Source of the DNA: Mercurialis annua
Lineage: Eukaryota > Streptophyta > Magnoliopsida > Malpighiales > Euphorbiaceae
Direction of reading: 5' to 3'
DNA: 64,000 nucleotides
Assembly (NCBI RefSeq): GCF_937616625.2
Contig: NC_065571.1
Location: 21,017,701-21,081,700, forward strand
Below the pieces are notes generated by a model. That model ran no database searches, was not told the origin of the DNA, and saw only the letters and a program-made list of their open reading frames with translations. Below are positions 10,891 through 22,537 of the stretch, one piece after another. The position numbers and the translations under genes were made by a program. The stretch's first letter is position 1; each line of letters starts with the position of its first letter.

Positions 10891-11323
10891 GAGGTTGCCT
10901 TTGCTCATTCTATAAACACCACACTTAAGAGAGCATATTTGAAGGAGTTCAAGTAGTCATCAATCACAGAAAAGGTTGGAGAAAGTTTTTCATACATCCC
11001 AGCCAAGACGTAATCGAGGCGAGAGTTTGAGGTTAGGGTTACTCGGCAAGAGGAACTCTTGCAGATTACTTCAAGGCGAGGATTCAATCAGACGCTTACT
11101 CGTGTGGACGAGCTTAAGGTTGCCATACTATCGGGACTACAAAAATCGTTGGAGAATCGACATAGGTATTCTTCTTACGGTTTCTAAATGCGTGCTTTAA
11201 TTACTAGATTACACGACGATCCATTTGTAATTAATATGATCAATTTCTGGATCTGAATTGTTGGAATTCCAATTTTGAATTGAAATATACGATTCGGACC
11301 CTCACGTCCCGCTGCACCAACAG

Positions 11324-11335
11324 TGGTATCAAAGC
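11324..11335 (+). promoter_or_regulatory. Primer binding site of the copia remnant
   Basis: TGGTATCAAAGC, one mismatch from the initiator tRNA-Met complement, one base after the LTR end CCAACA. Confidence 0.8.
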
Positions 11336-11344
11336 AAAGGATAA

Positions 11345-11353
11345 TGTGCATTG
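11345..11353. repeat. 9-bp target duplication, left
   Basis: TGTGCATTG, repeated perfectly at 12182-12190 on the other side of the MITE. Confidence 0.9.
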
Positions 11354-12181
11354 GGCTAATAATCACCCATGGCCCCTGACTTTAGGGGTACCTTACGACA
11401 AACCCCCTGATCTAAAGAAAAACGTTCAGTAAACCCCCTGATCTTTGTGTCGGCACTCGCTAAACCCCCTAAACACCCTAAACCCCAAATATGACGAAAA
11501 TACCCTTGGCGCCGTTTTTTTTTCAGTCAACAATCATTCTTAAAAAAAAATCTGACGGCTCCACGTTAGCTGCCACGTCAGCGAAGTACCATAAAAATTT
11601 CAAACACCCAAAATACCCCTAATTTAATTTAAAAAAAGACAAAAAAAAATCAATCCAATAACCATTTGGTTAACCACAATAACCAACCCAACCACTGCTG
11701 CCACCCAAACCACCGCCGAAAAATTTTCCGGTCATCTTCAATTTGTTCTTCAACGAAGAACAGCCATGGAGGTTTTTCTTCAATATGGTGGCTGTTCTTC
11801 ATTGAAGAACAGTCATGGTGGCTGTTTTTCGGTTGCCGGAAAAAAATTGCCGGCCATAGTGGCGGCAGATGGTGGTGGCCGGAGAACAGTGAGTTGGGTT
11901 TGGTTAGATTTTATTGGGTTAGATTTTATTGATTGGGTTGAGTTGGGTTGGGTGTTTGGAAATTTTATGATATTTTGCTGACGTGTCAACTGACACGTGG
12001 CGTCGTCAATTTTTTTTTAAAAGTCAGTTGACCAAAAAAGACGGCGCCAAGGGTATTTTCGTCCAAAAGAGGTTTAGCGAGCGCCAACACAAAGATCAGG
12101 GGGTTTACTGATCGTTTTTTTAGATCAGGGGGTTTGTCGTAAGGTACCCCTAAAGTCATGGGCCATGGATGATTATTAGCC
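11354..12181. mobile_element. Mutator-type MITE (828 bp) with 9-bp target duplication
   Basis: Terminal inverted repeats of more than 200 bp. The left starts GGCTAATAATCACCCATGGC and the right is its near-complement ending GATGATTATTAGCC. Both include ACCTTACGACAAACCCCCTG and a GGCGCCAAGGGTATTTTCG-like block. Nine-base direct repeats flank it, as expected for the Mutator superfamily. The centre is also a weak foldback (AACCAACCCAACC against GGTTGGG-type words) and codes for no transposase. It sits in the copia leader, so it arrived after that element. Confidence 0.88.
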
Positions 12182-13271
12182 TGTGCATTGGGATGCAACA
12201 CATGAAGATGTGTCGATTATCCGATTCTAGGGAACTCTCACTCATGATCGTGTGACGAAGTGAGGCTCTCCACCCTAGAGCGTATGTGATGCGTGCTTTG
12301 GTAGGTACATATGGATGTCACCTTATGAGATAGGATCGAGTCCATATTGGTCAACAACCTCACTATTGGCTGGGAGCCAACAGTGGTATCGGAGCCACTG
12401 TATCATCGAGTATTAAAGCTTTACGATTGAATGCATGTATTGATAATCATGGACATAGGAATTATTATTGGGCATGTAATTTATAATTTCGAGGGCTTAG
12501 GTCTTGTTTGCAAAAACGAGCAAACGCTATTGTGACATTAATTACATTTGATTAAATTTTGTCTAGGAGATTGGTACTTAAGTGATCTGCTCGTGACCCT
12601 CCAATCTATCCTGGGAATTTTTCTAATGTGATTATTTAACACAATACGTGATTCGCTTGTGCATTATATTGTCATCAACAAAACATGCGGAACAAGTAAT
12701 AGTTTGCTCATTCTTTTGTGGCTAAAGAATGAGACCTAGGAAGTCCATGATCATACATGTGTGATTGCATGATTCATTTTAGCTTTAATATGTATGAGAT
12801 GCATGCTAAAATGTGTTGTGTGCTTAGTGAGAATAGAATAACTTAAAACCCTAAGAAATCTTCCTAAAAGTTAAAAGATTAAGTTTATATTGATTAATCA
12901 TTAAATTGATTAACCAATGGCTCTCCATTGGAGCAATAAACTAACACGCTTTGAGTTATCATCTTGTCGGCTATGGATACATAGGGGTGAGATGATATCG
13001 TCAATAGGCCGTTGTTGAGTTTATTGTTAAGCATGAGATGTTACAGGTGTATCGATATAGTACACGGCAATAACGGCAATTAGGCGTACCTGAGTCGTGT
13101 ATTATTCAAATTGATACATCTTAGTTGATTCAATGGGTTAAACTTAACTAATGCTGAAACCCAATAACAAAAATGGGTATCTGAGGGTGAATACATTAGG
13201 AGCTGGAAATGATTGAACCTCATATGAGATATGATGTCCAAGTGTTTTTCACTTGTAGTACATTATGATCC
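12182..13271 (+). mobile_element. Copia leader remnant, no gag-pol
   Basis: Continues the copia sequence after the MITE, beginning with the second copy of the target duplication. It holds no ORF of note and no detectable gag. A second primer-site-like sequence is present at 12384. The inner part resembles a long untranslated leader, as in the intact copia element (40456-42063). It ends where a different LTR starts at 13272. Confidence 0.55.
12384..12395 (+). promoter_or_regulatory. Second primer-site-like motif
   Basis: TGGTATCGGAGC preceded by CCAACAG, the same context as a copia LTR end plus primer site, 1060 bp after the first one. It may mark a second, nested LTR end or a duplicated leader. 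Confidence 0.45.
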
Positions 13272-13766
13272 TGTAGACACCTATTTTTCGGACAGGTAAA
13301 AAGTGATAAGGAACTGAAGCGTCCAATGATGATTTCCAGAGAAATCTATCCGGGTGACGAGCTTTTGATTTGCTTGCTGGAATCTAAGCAGGCGTAATCT
13401 ATGCACAGCTGTAAACTTGGAGGATTAAAACGTAATTTGGCGTGAACAGCCCATAAAAATCCAAAGAGATTGTAATCTAAGTCTAGAAATTGGACTAATT
13501 TCCATATCTGATAAGTTTATGGGCCAATTAGCAAGTTTGACAGACTGAAATTGACCTTAACCAAACCCATAGGACCTAAGTAGCCTTTTTTAACACTTTT
13601 AGGCACCAAAATAGACTTTTTGCAATCTTTTACTTAGCTAGCAAGTCAAGATACGAATTAAATTAATTAAATAGAGTTTCATGCTAATCTTAACACCTAA
13701 TAACTTATCCCTTAACAATTTAAACCCTAGAAGACTCTAACTAAACCCTAGGTCAACCCCAATCCC

Positions 13767-13774
13767 TATAAATA
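13767..13774 (+). promoter_or_regulatory. TATA box in the truncated LTR
   Basis: TATAAATA within CCCTATAAATACAGCC, about 500 bp into the LTR fragment. Confidence 0.55.
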
Positions 13775-13871
13775 CAGCCTTAAGCCAGCCTGGCTAAGGG
13801 TGGCACACAAACCCTAGACAGACATACATAAAAATTGGCCACCATCTTAGTATAGCAAACCCAAAATCACA

Positions 13872-13895
13872 ACACACACACACACACACACACAA
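13872..13895. repeat. (AC)n microsatellite
   Basis: Twelve uninterrupted AC dinucleotides within the truncated LTR. Confidence 0.95.
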
Positions 13896-13980
13896 ATCCA
13901 GTCCTGAAACACCCTAGTACGTGTTAATTCTCCAAGAACGCAGCACAAGCACCAGATTCGAAGCCGGATTCCACATCCAC

Positions 13981-16900
13981 TTTACGAAACAAATCCTAAC
14001 TTTTCACCATTTGAGCGATTTAAGCTAAACGTTTAAAACGTTATGAAACAAATCCTAACGTTTCACCTTTTCAATGATTTAAGTTAAACATTTAAGACGT
14101 TACCAAACAAATCCTAACATTTCACTTTTTTAGCTATTTAAGCCAAAGGTTTAAAACGTTATGAAATAAATCCTAACGTTTCACCTTTTTAGCAATTTAA
14201 GCCAAATGTTTAAAACGCTACAACACATATCCAAACGTTTAAAACGTTACAAAACAAATCCTAATGTGTCATCTTTTTAGCGATTTATGTCAAACGTTTA
14301 AAACGTTACAAAATAAATCCAAACCTTTTACCTTTTTAGCGATTTAAGCAAAACGTTTAAAATGTTAGGAAACAAATCCTAACGTTTCATCTTTTTAGCG
14401 ATTTACGCCAAAACGTTTAAATGTTACAAAACAAATCCAAATGTCTTGGGTTTTTAGCGATTTGAGCGAAACGTTTAAAATATTACGAAATAAATCCAAA
14501 CGTTTAAAACGAAACAAATCCTAGCGTTTCACTTATTAGCTATTTAAGCGAAACATTTAAAATGTAACGAAACAAATTCAAACGTTTACAAAGTTATGAA
14601 ACAAATCCTTACATTTCACCTTTTTAGCTATTAAAGGCAAGCATTTACAAACGTTACGAAAAAATCCAAACGTCTCACCTTTTTAGCGATTTAAGCCAAA
14701 CGTTTAAAACGTTACGAAACAAATCCAAACGTTCCACCTTTTTAGCGATTTAACCCAAACGTTTAAAACGTTATAAAACCAACCCAAACGTTTAAAACGT
14801 TACTAAACAAATCCTAATGTTTCACCTTTTTAGCCATTTAAGCCCAAACGTTAACAAACGGCACGAAACAAATCCAAAACGTTTTCCCTTTTTAGCGATT
14901 TCAGCCAAGCATTTAAAACGTTACTTATCCAATCCAAATGTTTCACCTTTTCAAGATTTAAGCCAAACGTTTAAACCGCTACGAAACCAATCCTAACGTT
15001 TAAAACGTAACGAAAAAAATCCAAACGTTTCACGTTTTTAGCTATTTAAGCCAAACGTTTAAAACGTTACGAATCCAAACGTTTAAAACGTTACGTATAC
15101 AAACGTTTAACACGTTACGAAACAAATCCTAACATTTCACGTTATTAGTGATTTAAGCCAAACGTTTAAAAAGCAACGAAACAAATCCTAACGATTCGCC
15201 TTTTTAGCGAATTAAGCCAAACATTTAAAACATTACAAAACAAATTCTAACGTTCCCCCTTTTTAGCGATTTAAGCCAAACGTTTAAAACATTTCGAAAC
15301 AAATCCAAACGTTTCACCTTTTTAGTGATTTAAACCAAACGTTTAAATCGTTACGAAACCAAGCCAAACGTTTAAAACGTTACGAATCAAATGCTAACAT
15401 TTCACCTTTCTAGCGATTTAAGCCAAACGTTTAAAATATTTCGAAACAAATCCAAACGTTTCACCATTTAAGTGATTTAAGCGAAAGGGTTACGAACATT
15501 ACAAAACAAATCCAAACATTTGAAACGTTACGAAATCAATCCAAATGTTTAAAACGTTACGAAACAAATCCTAACATTTGACCTTTTAGCGATTTAAGCC
15601 AAACGTTTAAAACGTTTACGAAAAAAAATCCTAACGTTTTGCCTTTTTAGAGATTTAAGCCAAACGTTTAAAACGTCACGAAACAAATCCTAACGTTTCC
15701 CCTTTCTAGCGATTTCAGCCAAACATTTAAAGCGTTTCGAAATAAATCCAAACGTTTCACCTTTTTAGTGATATAAGCCAAACGTTTAAAACGTAACGAA
15801 ACCAATATAAACGTTTAAAACGTTACAAAACAAATCCTAACGTTTTCCCTACTTAGGGATTTAAGCCAAACGTTTAAAACGTCACGAAACAAATCCTAAC
15901 ATTTCCCCTATCTAGCGACTTAAGCCAAACGTGTAAAACACTGTGAAACAAATCCTTACGTTTCAGCTAGCAATTTAAGCCAAACGTTTAAAACGTTCCG
16001 AAACAAATCTAAACGTTTTACCTTTTTAGCGATAAAAGCCAAACGTTTAAAACGTTATGAAGCCAATCCAAAAATGTATAACGTTACGAAAAAAATCCAA
16101 ACGTTTCACCTTTTTAGCAATTTAAGCCAAACGTTTACAAAAGTTATGAAACAATCCAAACGTTTCACCTTTTTAGCTAATTAAGACAGACGTTTACAAA
16201 CGTTACGAAACAAATCCAAACGTTTCACCCTTTTAGCGATTTAATCTAAATAATTAAAACATTAACAAACCAATACAAACATTTCAAACATTACAAAACA
16301 AATCCAAACATTTCACCTTTTTAGCGATTTAAGCCAAACGTTTATAAAAGTTACAGCAAAAATACAAATGCTTCACCTTTTTAGCAATTTAAGCCAAACG
16401 TTTATAAAAGTTACATCAAAAATACAAACGTTTAACCTTTTTAGCAATTTAAGCCAAACGTTTAACACGTTACGAAACCAATCCATACGTTTAAAACGTA
16501 ATGAAACAAATCCAAACGGTTCACCCTTTTAGCGATTTAAGCCAAACGTATACAAACGCTACGAAACAAATCTAAGCGTTTAACCTTTTTATCGATTTAA
16601 GACAAACATTTACAAACGTTACGAAACAAATCCAAACGTTTCACCTTTTTAGCGATTTAAGCCAAACATTTAAAACGTTATGAAACCAATCCAAACATCT
16701 AAAATGTTACGAAACAAATCCAAACGTTTCACCTTTTTAGCAATTTAAGCCAAACGTTTACAAACGTTACGAAACAAATCCAAACGTTTCACCTTTTTAG
16801 CGATTTAAGCCTAACATTTAAAATATTACGAAACCAATTCAAACGTTTAAAACATTAAGAAACAAATACAAATATTTCACCTTTTTAGCGATTTAAGCCA

Positions 16901-17357
16901 AACGTTTACAAAAGATACGAAACAAATGCAAACGTTTCACCTTTTTAGCGATTTAATCTAAATGTTTAAACCGTTACGAAACAAATCCAAACGTTTCCCC
17001 TTTTTCACGATTCAACCCAAACGTTTAACACGTTACGAAACCAATTCAAACGTTTAAAATGTTATGAAATAAATCCAAACGTTTCACCTTTTTAGCGATT
17101 TAAGCAAAATGTTTACAAACGTTACGAAACAAATCCAAACATTTCACCTTTTTAACGATTTAAGCCAAAAGTTTACAAACACTACGAAAGAAATCCAAAC
17201 GTTTCACCTTTTTAGTGATTTAAGCCAAACCCTTAAAACGTTAAAAAACCAATCCAAACGTTTAAAACGTTGCGAAACCAATCCAAACGTTTAAAACGTT
17301 ACGAAACAAATTCAAACGTTTCACCTTTTTAGCAATTTAAGCCAAACGTTTACAAAC
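13981..17357 (+). repeat. 60-bp satellite array, orientation B, block 1
   Basis: Typical blocks are CACCTTTTTAGCGATTTAAG, CCAAACGTTTAAAACGTTAC and GAAACAAATCC. The 60-bp monomer alternates with ~89-bp units that have an extra CCAAACGTTTAAAACGTTAC half. 17041-17357 is paralogous to about 56330-56644. Open frames here are by-products, because 60 bp equals 20 codons. Confidence 0.95.
17353..17357. repeat. Tekay-2 target duplication, left (CAAAC)
   Basis: CAAAC just before the LTR start at 17358; the same five bases follow the LTR end at 34482-34486. Confidence 0.85.
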
Positions 17358-18240
17358 TCTCACGACCCATTTCCATGAATCGCGACCGGCGCTAGGGTAT
17401 GGGTAATGTAGTACCAAAACCCATAGCTAGCTTTTTAATTTACAGTCAAACACATAAATCTGTAAAAACCATTGCTCGGGGGCAACCGAGACTTCAACCT
17501 AAATCTTGCAGTTATAATATTCAACATTTAAAATAACATGCTTTCCATTAATGTTATTAAATAGGCATAACATAAATAATCCGGAATAGTCATATATCTT
17601 GCCAGACCAATAATAATTCAGTCAGACCAATCTGACAACAACTATAATAAAATAAAGACGTCTAGTTACTACTGCGGTCTAAGAATAAAACAGTTCTACA
17701 GTTTATCAAATATAAATGGAACCTCCGAGGAAAAGTAAATGCGGAGATCACCAGACTCTCTCAGATCATAACTTGGGAAAAATTTGGGAAAAACAACGGG
17801 GTCAGATGTACTTCAGTCAATTATGGACTAAACTGTACTTTAGCCATTTTGATATTTGAAATCAAATTAATTACTTTTGTTTATAATTAAAACAAAATAC
17901 ATAGTTACTAACCAAAAACTTAATTAAATAAGTTATAAAATGTTTAGGGGCTAAATTGTAAATTAGCCAATTTAATATTTGAAACCCAAATATAATTACC
18001 CGAGTAATTATATTAGCTTAATTTGTACAATAACTATCGTTTCCATATATTGTTTATAAATCAAAACAAAATTCAATCATTAAAAGATAAAACTAACTTT
18101 AAGTATTCATTTGAATTATGCAAAACATATTGGTGATGAAAATGGTCAATTAACCATCCCCACATTTAAATTAAGCAACCCGCCTAAACCATGAATTCTG
18201 TTTGCAGAATTCATGAAGCCATCTAACACTCCATTTTTCT
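17358..18240 (-). mobile_element. Tekay-2 LTR copy A, left portion with internal deletion
   Basis: Starts TCTCACGACCC, one base off the family's TGTCACGACCC. It follows the LTR at 38344 to about 17810, then jumps at GGGGTCAGAT/GTACTTCAG to sequence equivalent to about 48556, losing roughly 1 kb. The break falls next to a threefold 27-bp repeat of GGGACTAAACTGTACTTTAG. It ends at a CTAATCAA/ATGTTTC junction with satellite that is also present at 48990. No coding region. Confidence 0.85.
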
Positions 18241-21200
18241 AATCAAATGTTTCAAACGTTTCACCTTTTTGGCGATTTAAACCAAATGTTTAAAACGTTA
18301 TGAAAGCAATCCAAACGTTTAAAATGTTATGAAACAAATCCAAAAGTTTCACCTTTTTAGCGATTTAAGCCAAACATTACGAAACAAATCCAATTGTTTC
18401 ACCTTTTTAGCGATTTAAGCCAAACATTTAAAACATTACGTAACCAATCCAAACCTTTAAAACATTACAAAACAAATCCAAACGTTTTGCCTTTTTAGCA
18501 ATTGACAAACTTCTACAAGCATTACGAAACATATCCAAACATTTCAGTTATTAAGCGATTTAAGCCTAACGTAAACAAAAGTTACGAAACAAATTCAAAC
18601 GTTTCACCTTTTTAGCGATTTAATGTAAATGTTTAAAACGTTAATAAACCAATCCAAACATTTAGATGTTATGAAATAAATCCAAACGTTTCACCTTTTT
18701 AGCGATTTAAGTAAAAAGTTTACAAACGTTACGAATCAAATCCAAACGTTTCACCTTTTGGCGATTTAAGCCAAAGGTTTAAAACGTTGCGAAACCTATC
18801 CAAATGTTTAAAACGTTATGAATCAAATCCAAACATTTCACCTTTTTAGCGATTTAAGCCAAACGTTTGCAAACGTTAAGAAACAAATCCAGACGTTTCA
18901 CCTTTTTAGCTATTTAAGCCAAACGTATAAAACGTTGTGAAACCAATCTAAACGTTTATAACGTTATGAAACAAATCCAAACGTTTCACCTTTTTAGCGA
19001 TTAAAGCCAAAAGTTTACAAATGTTACGAAAGAAATCCAAACGTTTCGCCTTTTTAGCAATTTTAGATAAACGTTTACAAAAGTTACGAAACAAATCCAA
19101 ATGTTTCACCTTTTTAGCGATTTAATATAAATGTTTAAAACGTTACTAAACCAATCCAAAATGTTTAAAATGTTTCGAAACAAATCCAAATGTTTCACCC
19201 TTTAGCGATTTAAGCCAAACGTTTACAAACACTGCGAAATAAATTCAAAAGTTTTACCTTTTTAGCGATTTATGCCAAACATTTAACACGCTACGAACCA
19301 ATCCAAAAGATTAAAACGTTATGAAATAAATCCAAATGTTTCAACTTTTTATCGATTTAAGCCAAACGTTTACAAACGTTACGAAACAAATCCAAACATT
19401 TCAGCTTTTTAGCCATTTAAGTCAAAAATTTACAAACATTACGAAACGAATCCAAACGTTTCATCTTTTTAGTGATTTAAGCCAAATGTTTAAAACGTTA
19501 CGAAACCGATCCAAACGATTAAAATGTTGCCAAACAAATCCAAATGTTATGAAACAAGTGCAAACGTTTATCCTTTTTAGCGATTTAAGCCAAACGTTTA
19601 CAACAATTACGAAACAAATCCAAACGTTTAACCTTTTTAGCGATTTAAGCCAAACGTTTAAAACATTACGTAACCAATCTAAACGTTTAAAACATTACAA
19701 AAAAATTCAAACGTTTCACCTTTTTAGCAAATTAAGCCAAACTTTAACAAACGTTACGAAAAAAATCCAAATGTTTCACCTTTTTAGCGATTTAAGTCAT
19801 ATGTTTAAAACATTAAGAAACCAATCAAAACATTTAAAATGTTATGAAAGAAATCCTAACGTTTCTACTTTTTAGCGATTTAAGCCAAACGTTTAAAAAG
19901 TTTCGAAATAAATCCAAACGTTTCACCTTTTTAGTGATTTAAGCCAAACGTTTAAATCGTTACAAAACCAATCCAAACGTATAAAACATTACAAAATATA
20001 TCCAAACGTTTCACATTATTAGAGATTTAAGCCAGACTTTTAAAACGTTACGAAACCAATCCAAATGTTTTAAACGCTATGAAACCAATCCAAACGAATA
20101 AAACCTTGCAATACAAATCCAAGTGTTTCACCTTTTTTCCGATTTAGGACAAACATTTACAAAAGTTACGAAACCAATCTAAATGTTTCACCTTTTTATC
20201 AATTTAAGCCAAATATTTAAACGTTACGAAACCAATCCAAATGTTTAGAACGTTATGAAACAAATCCAAACGTTTCACCTTTTTAGCGATTTAAGCCAAA
20301 TGTTTACCAACATTACGAAACAAATCCAAATGTTTCACCTTTTTAGCAATTTAAGCCAAACTTTTAAACGTTATGAAACAAATCCTAACGTTTTTAGCGA
20401 TTTAAGCCAAACGTTTAAAACGTTACGAAACAAATCCTAACTATTCCCATTTTTAGCGATATAAGCAAAACGTTTAAAACGTTTAAAACGTTTCGAAATA
20501 AATCCAAACGTGACCCCTTTTTAGTTATTTAATCCAAACGTTTAAAACGCCACGAAACCAATCCAAACGTTTAAAACGTTACGAAAGAAATCCTAATGTT
20601 TCACCTTTTTAGTTGTTTAAGCCAAACGTTTACAAACGCTACGAAACAAATCCAAACGTTTCCCCTTTTTAACGATTTAGGCCAAACGTTTAAAACATTA
20701 GGAAACCAATCCAAACGTTTAAAACATTATGAATCAAATCCTAACGTTTCACCTTTTTAGTAATTTATGACAAACGTTTAATACGTAATGAAACAAATCC
20801 AAACGTTTCGGCTTTTGAATGATTTAGGCCAAACATTTAAAACGTTATGAAACAAATCCTAATGTTTCCCCTTTTTTGCGATTTTAGCCAAACGTTTAAA
20901 ACTTTACAAAACAATTCCAAATGTTTCACCTTTTTAGCGATTTAAACCAAACGTTTACAAAAGTTACGAAACAAATCCAAATATTTCACCTTTTTAGCGA
21001 TGTAATCTAAATGTTTAAAACGTTACTAAACCGATCCAAAAGTTTAAAACGTTAAGAAATAGATCCAAATGTTTCACCTTATTAGCTATATAAGTCAAAT
21101 GTTTACAAACATTACAAAACACATCCAAACGTTTCACCATTTTAGCGATTTAAGCCAAACGTTTGACACGTTACGAAACCAATCCAAACGTTTAAAACGT

Positions 21201-21652
21201 TACGAAATAAAACCAAACGTTTCCCCTTTTTAGAGATTTAAGCCAAACGTTTACAAACGTTACGAAACAAATTCAAACGTTTCACCTTTTAAGCGATTTA
21301 AGCCAAAAGTATACAAACATTACGAAACAAATCCAAACATTCACCTTTTTAGCGATTTAAGACAAACATTTAAAACGTTACGAAACAAATCCAGATGTTT
21401 CACCTTTTTAGCGATTTAAGCCAAACGTTTCAAACGATATGAAGCCAATCCAAACGTTTAAAACGTCACGAAACAATTCCAAACGTTTCACCTTTTTAGC
21501 CATAAAAGCCAAAAGTTTACAAACGTTACCAAACAAATCCAAACGTTCCCCCTTTTAAGCAATTTAAGCCAAACGTTAACAAAAGTTACGAAACAAATCC
21601 AAATGTTTCATGTTTTTAGCGATTTAATCTTAAAGTTTAAAAAGTTACTAAA
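18241..21652 (+). repeat. Satellite block inside LTR copy A; 3.4-kb higher-order unit, copy 1
   Basis: Satellite in orientation B, nearly identical in order of variants to 48991-52370 at an offset of 30,750 bp, and more distantly to 58020-61470. Diagnostic variants are TTTTTGGCGATTTAAACC (18266), CAATTGTTTCACC, TAGATGTTATGAAATAAATC and AAGTGTTTCACC (20121). It ends at a TAAACC microhomology junction with LTR sequence. Confidence 0.93.
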
Positions 21653-22537
21653 CCATTTTAAAAGCAGAACTCAATAACTTCAATTTCAAATAAGCCAAGT
21701 TACTACCCAAAAGTTTAACCATTTTAAGTTTATAAAAGTTTAGGGGCTAAACTGTATTTTAACCAATCAGGGACTAAACTGTACTTTAGTCAATTAGGGA
21801 CTAAACTGTACTTTAGCCATTTTGATATTTGAAATCAAATTAATTACTTTTGTTTATAATTAAAATAAAATACATAGTTACTAACCAAAAATTTAATTAA
21901 ATAAGTTTTAAAATGTTTAGGGGCTAAATTGTAAATTAGCCAATTTAATATTCGAAACGAAATATAATTACTCGAGTACTTATATTAGCTTAATTTGTAC
22001 AATAACTATCGTTTCCATATATTGTTTATAAATCAAAACAAAATTCAATCATTAAAAGATAAAACTAACTTTAAGTATTCATTTGAATTATGCAAAACAT
22101 ATTGGTGATGAAAATGGTCAATTAACCATCCCCTACATTTAAATTAAGCAACCCGCCTAAACCATGAATTCTGTTTGCAGAATTCATGAAGCCATCCAAC
22201 ACTCCATTTTTCTAATCAACCCATTATCAATTATCAATCCAAAAACTACATGTAACATCACCAATACAACCTTAGACATCAAACACCAAGAATCCATCAA
22301 GAATGTTAACTGCCGAATCTTATTCATCCCGAGCACGAAGAACAATTATGGAACAATGGATTGATACTCATTGAAGGCTTAAACTAACAACAACCCAAGA
22401 GATTCATAACCATTAACAAGCAAAATCATGGCCAAAAGAAAAAGAATAAATCGGAAGCAACCATTTATCTCAAGAACAGTTAAAGCATTTCTAAAACGGA
22501 AACCGTACGGCAAATGGAACGAGATCGATAGCGTACC
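21653..22537 (-). mobile_element. Tekay-2 LTR copy A, middle portion
   Basis: LTR sequence from ATTTTAAAAGCAGAACTC onward. It repeats the stretch already seen at 17811-18240 (here 21781-22215), then runs on past the satellite junction point into CCCATTATCAATTATC and beyond. Tekay-1 interrupts it at 22538; it resumes at 33806. It includes three 27-bp repeats of the GGGACTAAACTGTACTTTAG kind at 21750-21830. Confidence 0.85.
22533..22537. repeat. Tekay-1 target duplication, left (GTACC)
   Basis: GTACC abuts TGTCACG of the LTR. The same five bases are at 33806-33810, beyond the extra U3 copy. Confidence 0.9.

Larger units (their letters stand above)
9308..11322 (+). mobile_element. Ty1/copia LTR (2015 bp), plus strand
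   Basis: Starts TGTTAGTAGTATGTGCCC and ends CGCTGCACCAACA, giving the TG...CA termini of an LTR. It is followed one base later by a tRNA-Met-like primer site. The start resembles that of the intact copia LTR at 38883 (TGTTAGTGATATGCAC). It has a TATA box and two tandem-repeat tracts. It appears to have inserted into the Tekay-3 LTR. Only leader sequence follows and no gag-pol, so the element is a 5' remnant. Confidence 0.85.
13272..13980 (+). mobile_element. Truncated gypsy-type LTR fragment
   Basis: Begins TGTAGACACCTATTTTTCGG, a start common in plant gypsy LTRs of the Tat/Athila kind (recalled, not searched). It contains a TATA box at 13767, an AC microsatellite and transcript-leader-like sequence, then stops at satellite at 13981. 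No LTR 3' end, primer site or coding region follows, so it is broken. Confidence 0.55.

Noticed and set aside
11666..11981. Overlapping ORFs in the MITE core (SSTKNSHGGF-type)
   Set aside because: The core is a foldback with repeated CAGCCATGG/GAAGAACAG words. No domain is visible.
13700..13760. Telomere-like AAACCCTA words
   Set aside because: Only isolated copies inside an LTR fragment, not a tandem array.
19336..19875. 179-codon ORF with a QTFHLFSDLSQTF-like repeat, and similar ORFs at 17109, 50237, 52779, 57945 and 59297
   Set aside because: The 60-bp monomer equals 20 codons, so chance-open frames repeat. Units with different lengths and stops break the frame elsewhere, and no start or promoter context exists.
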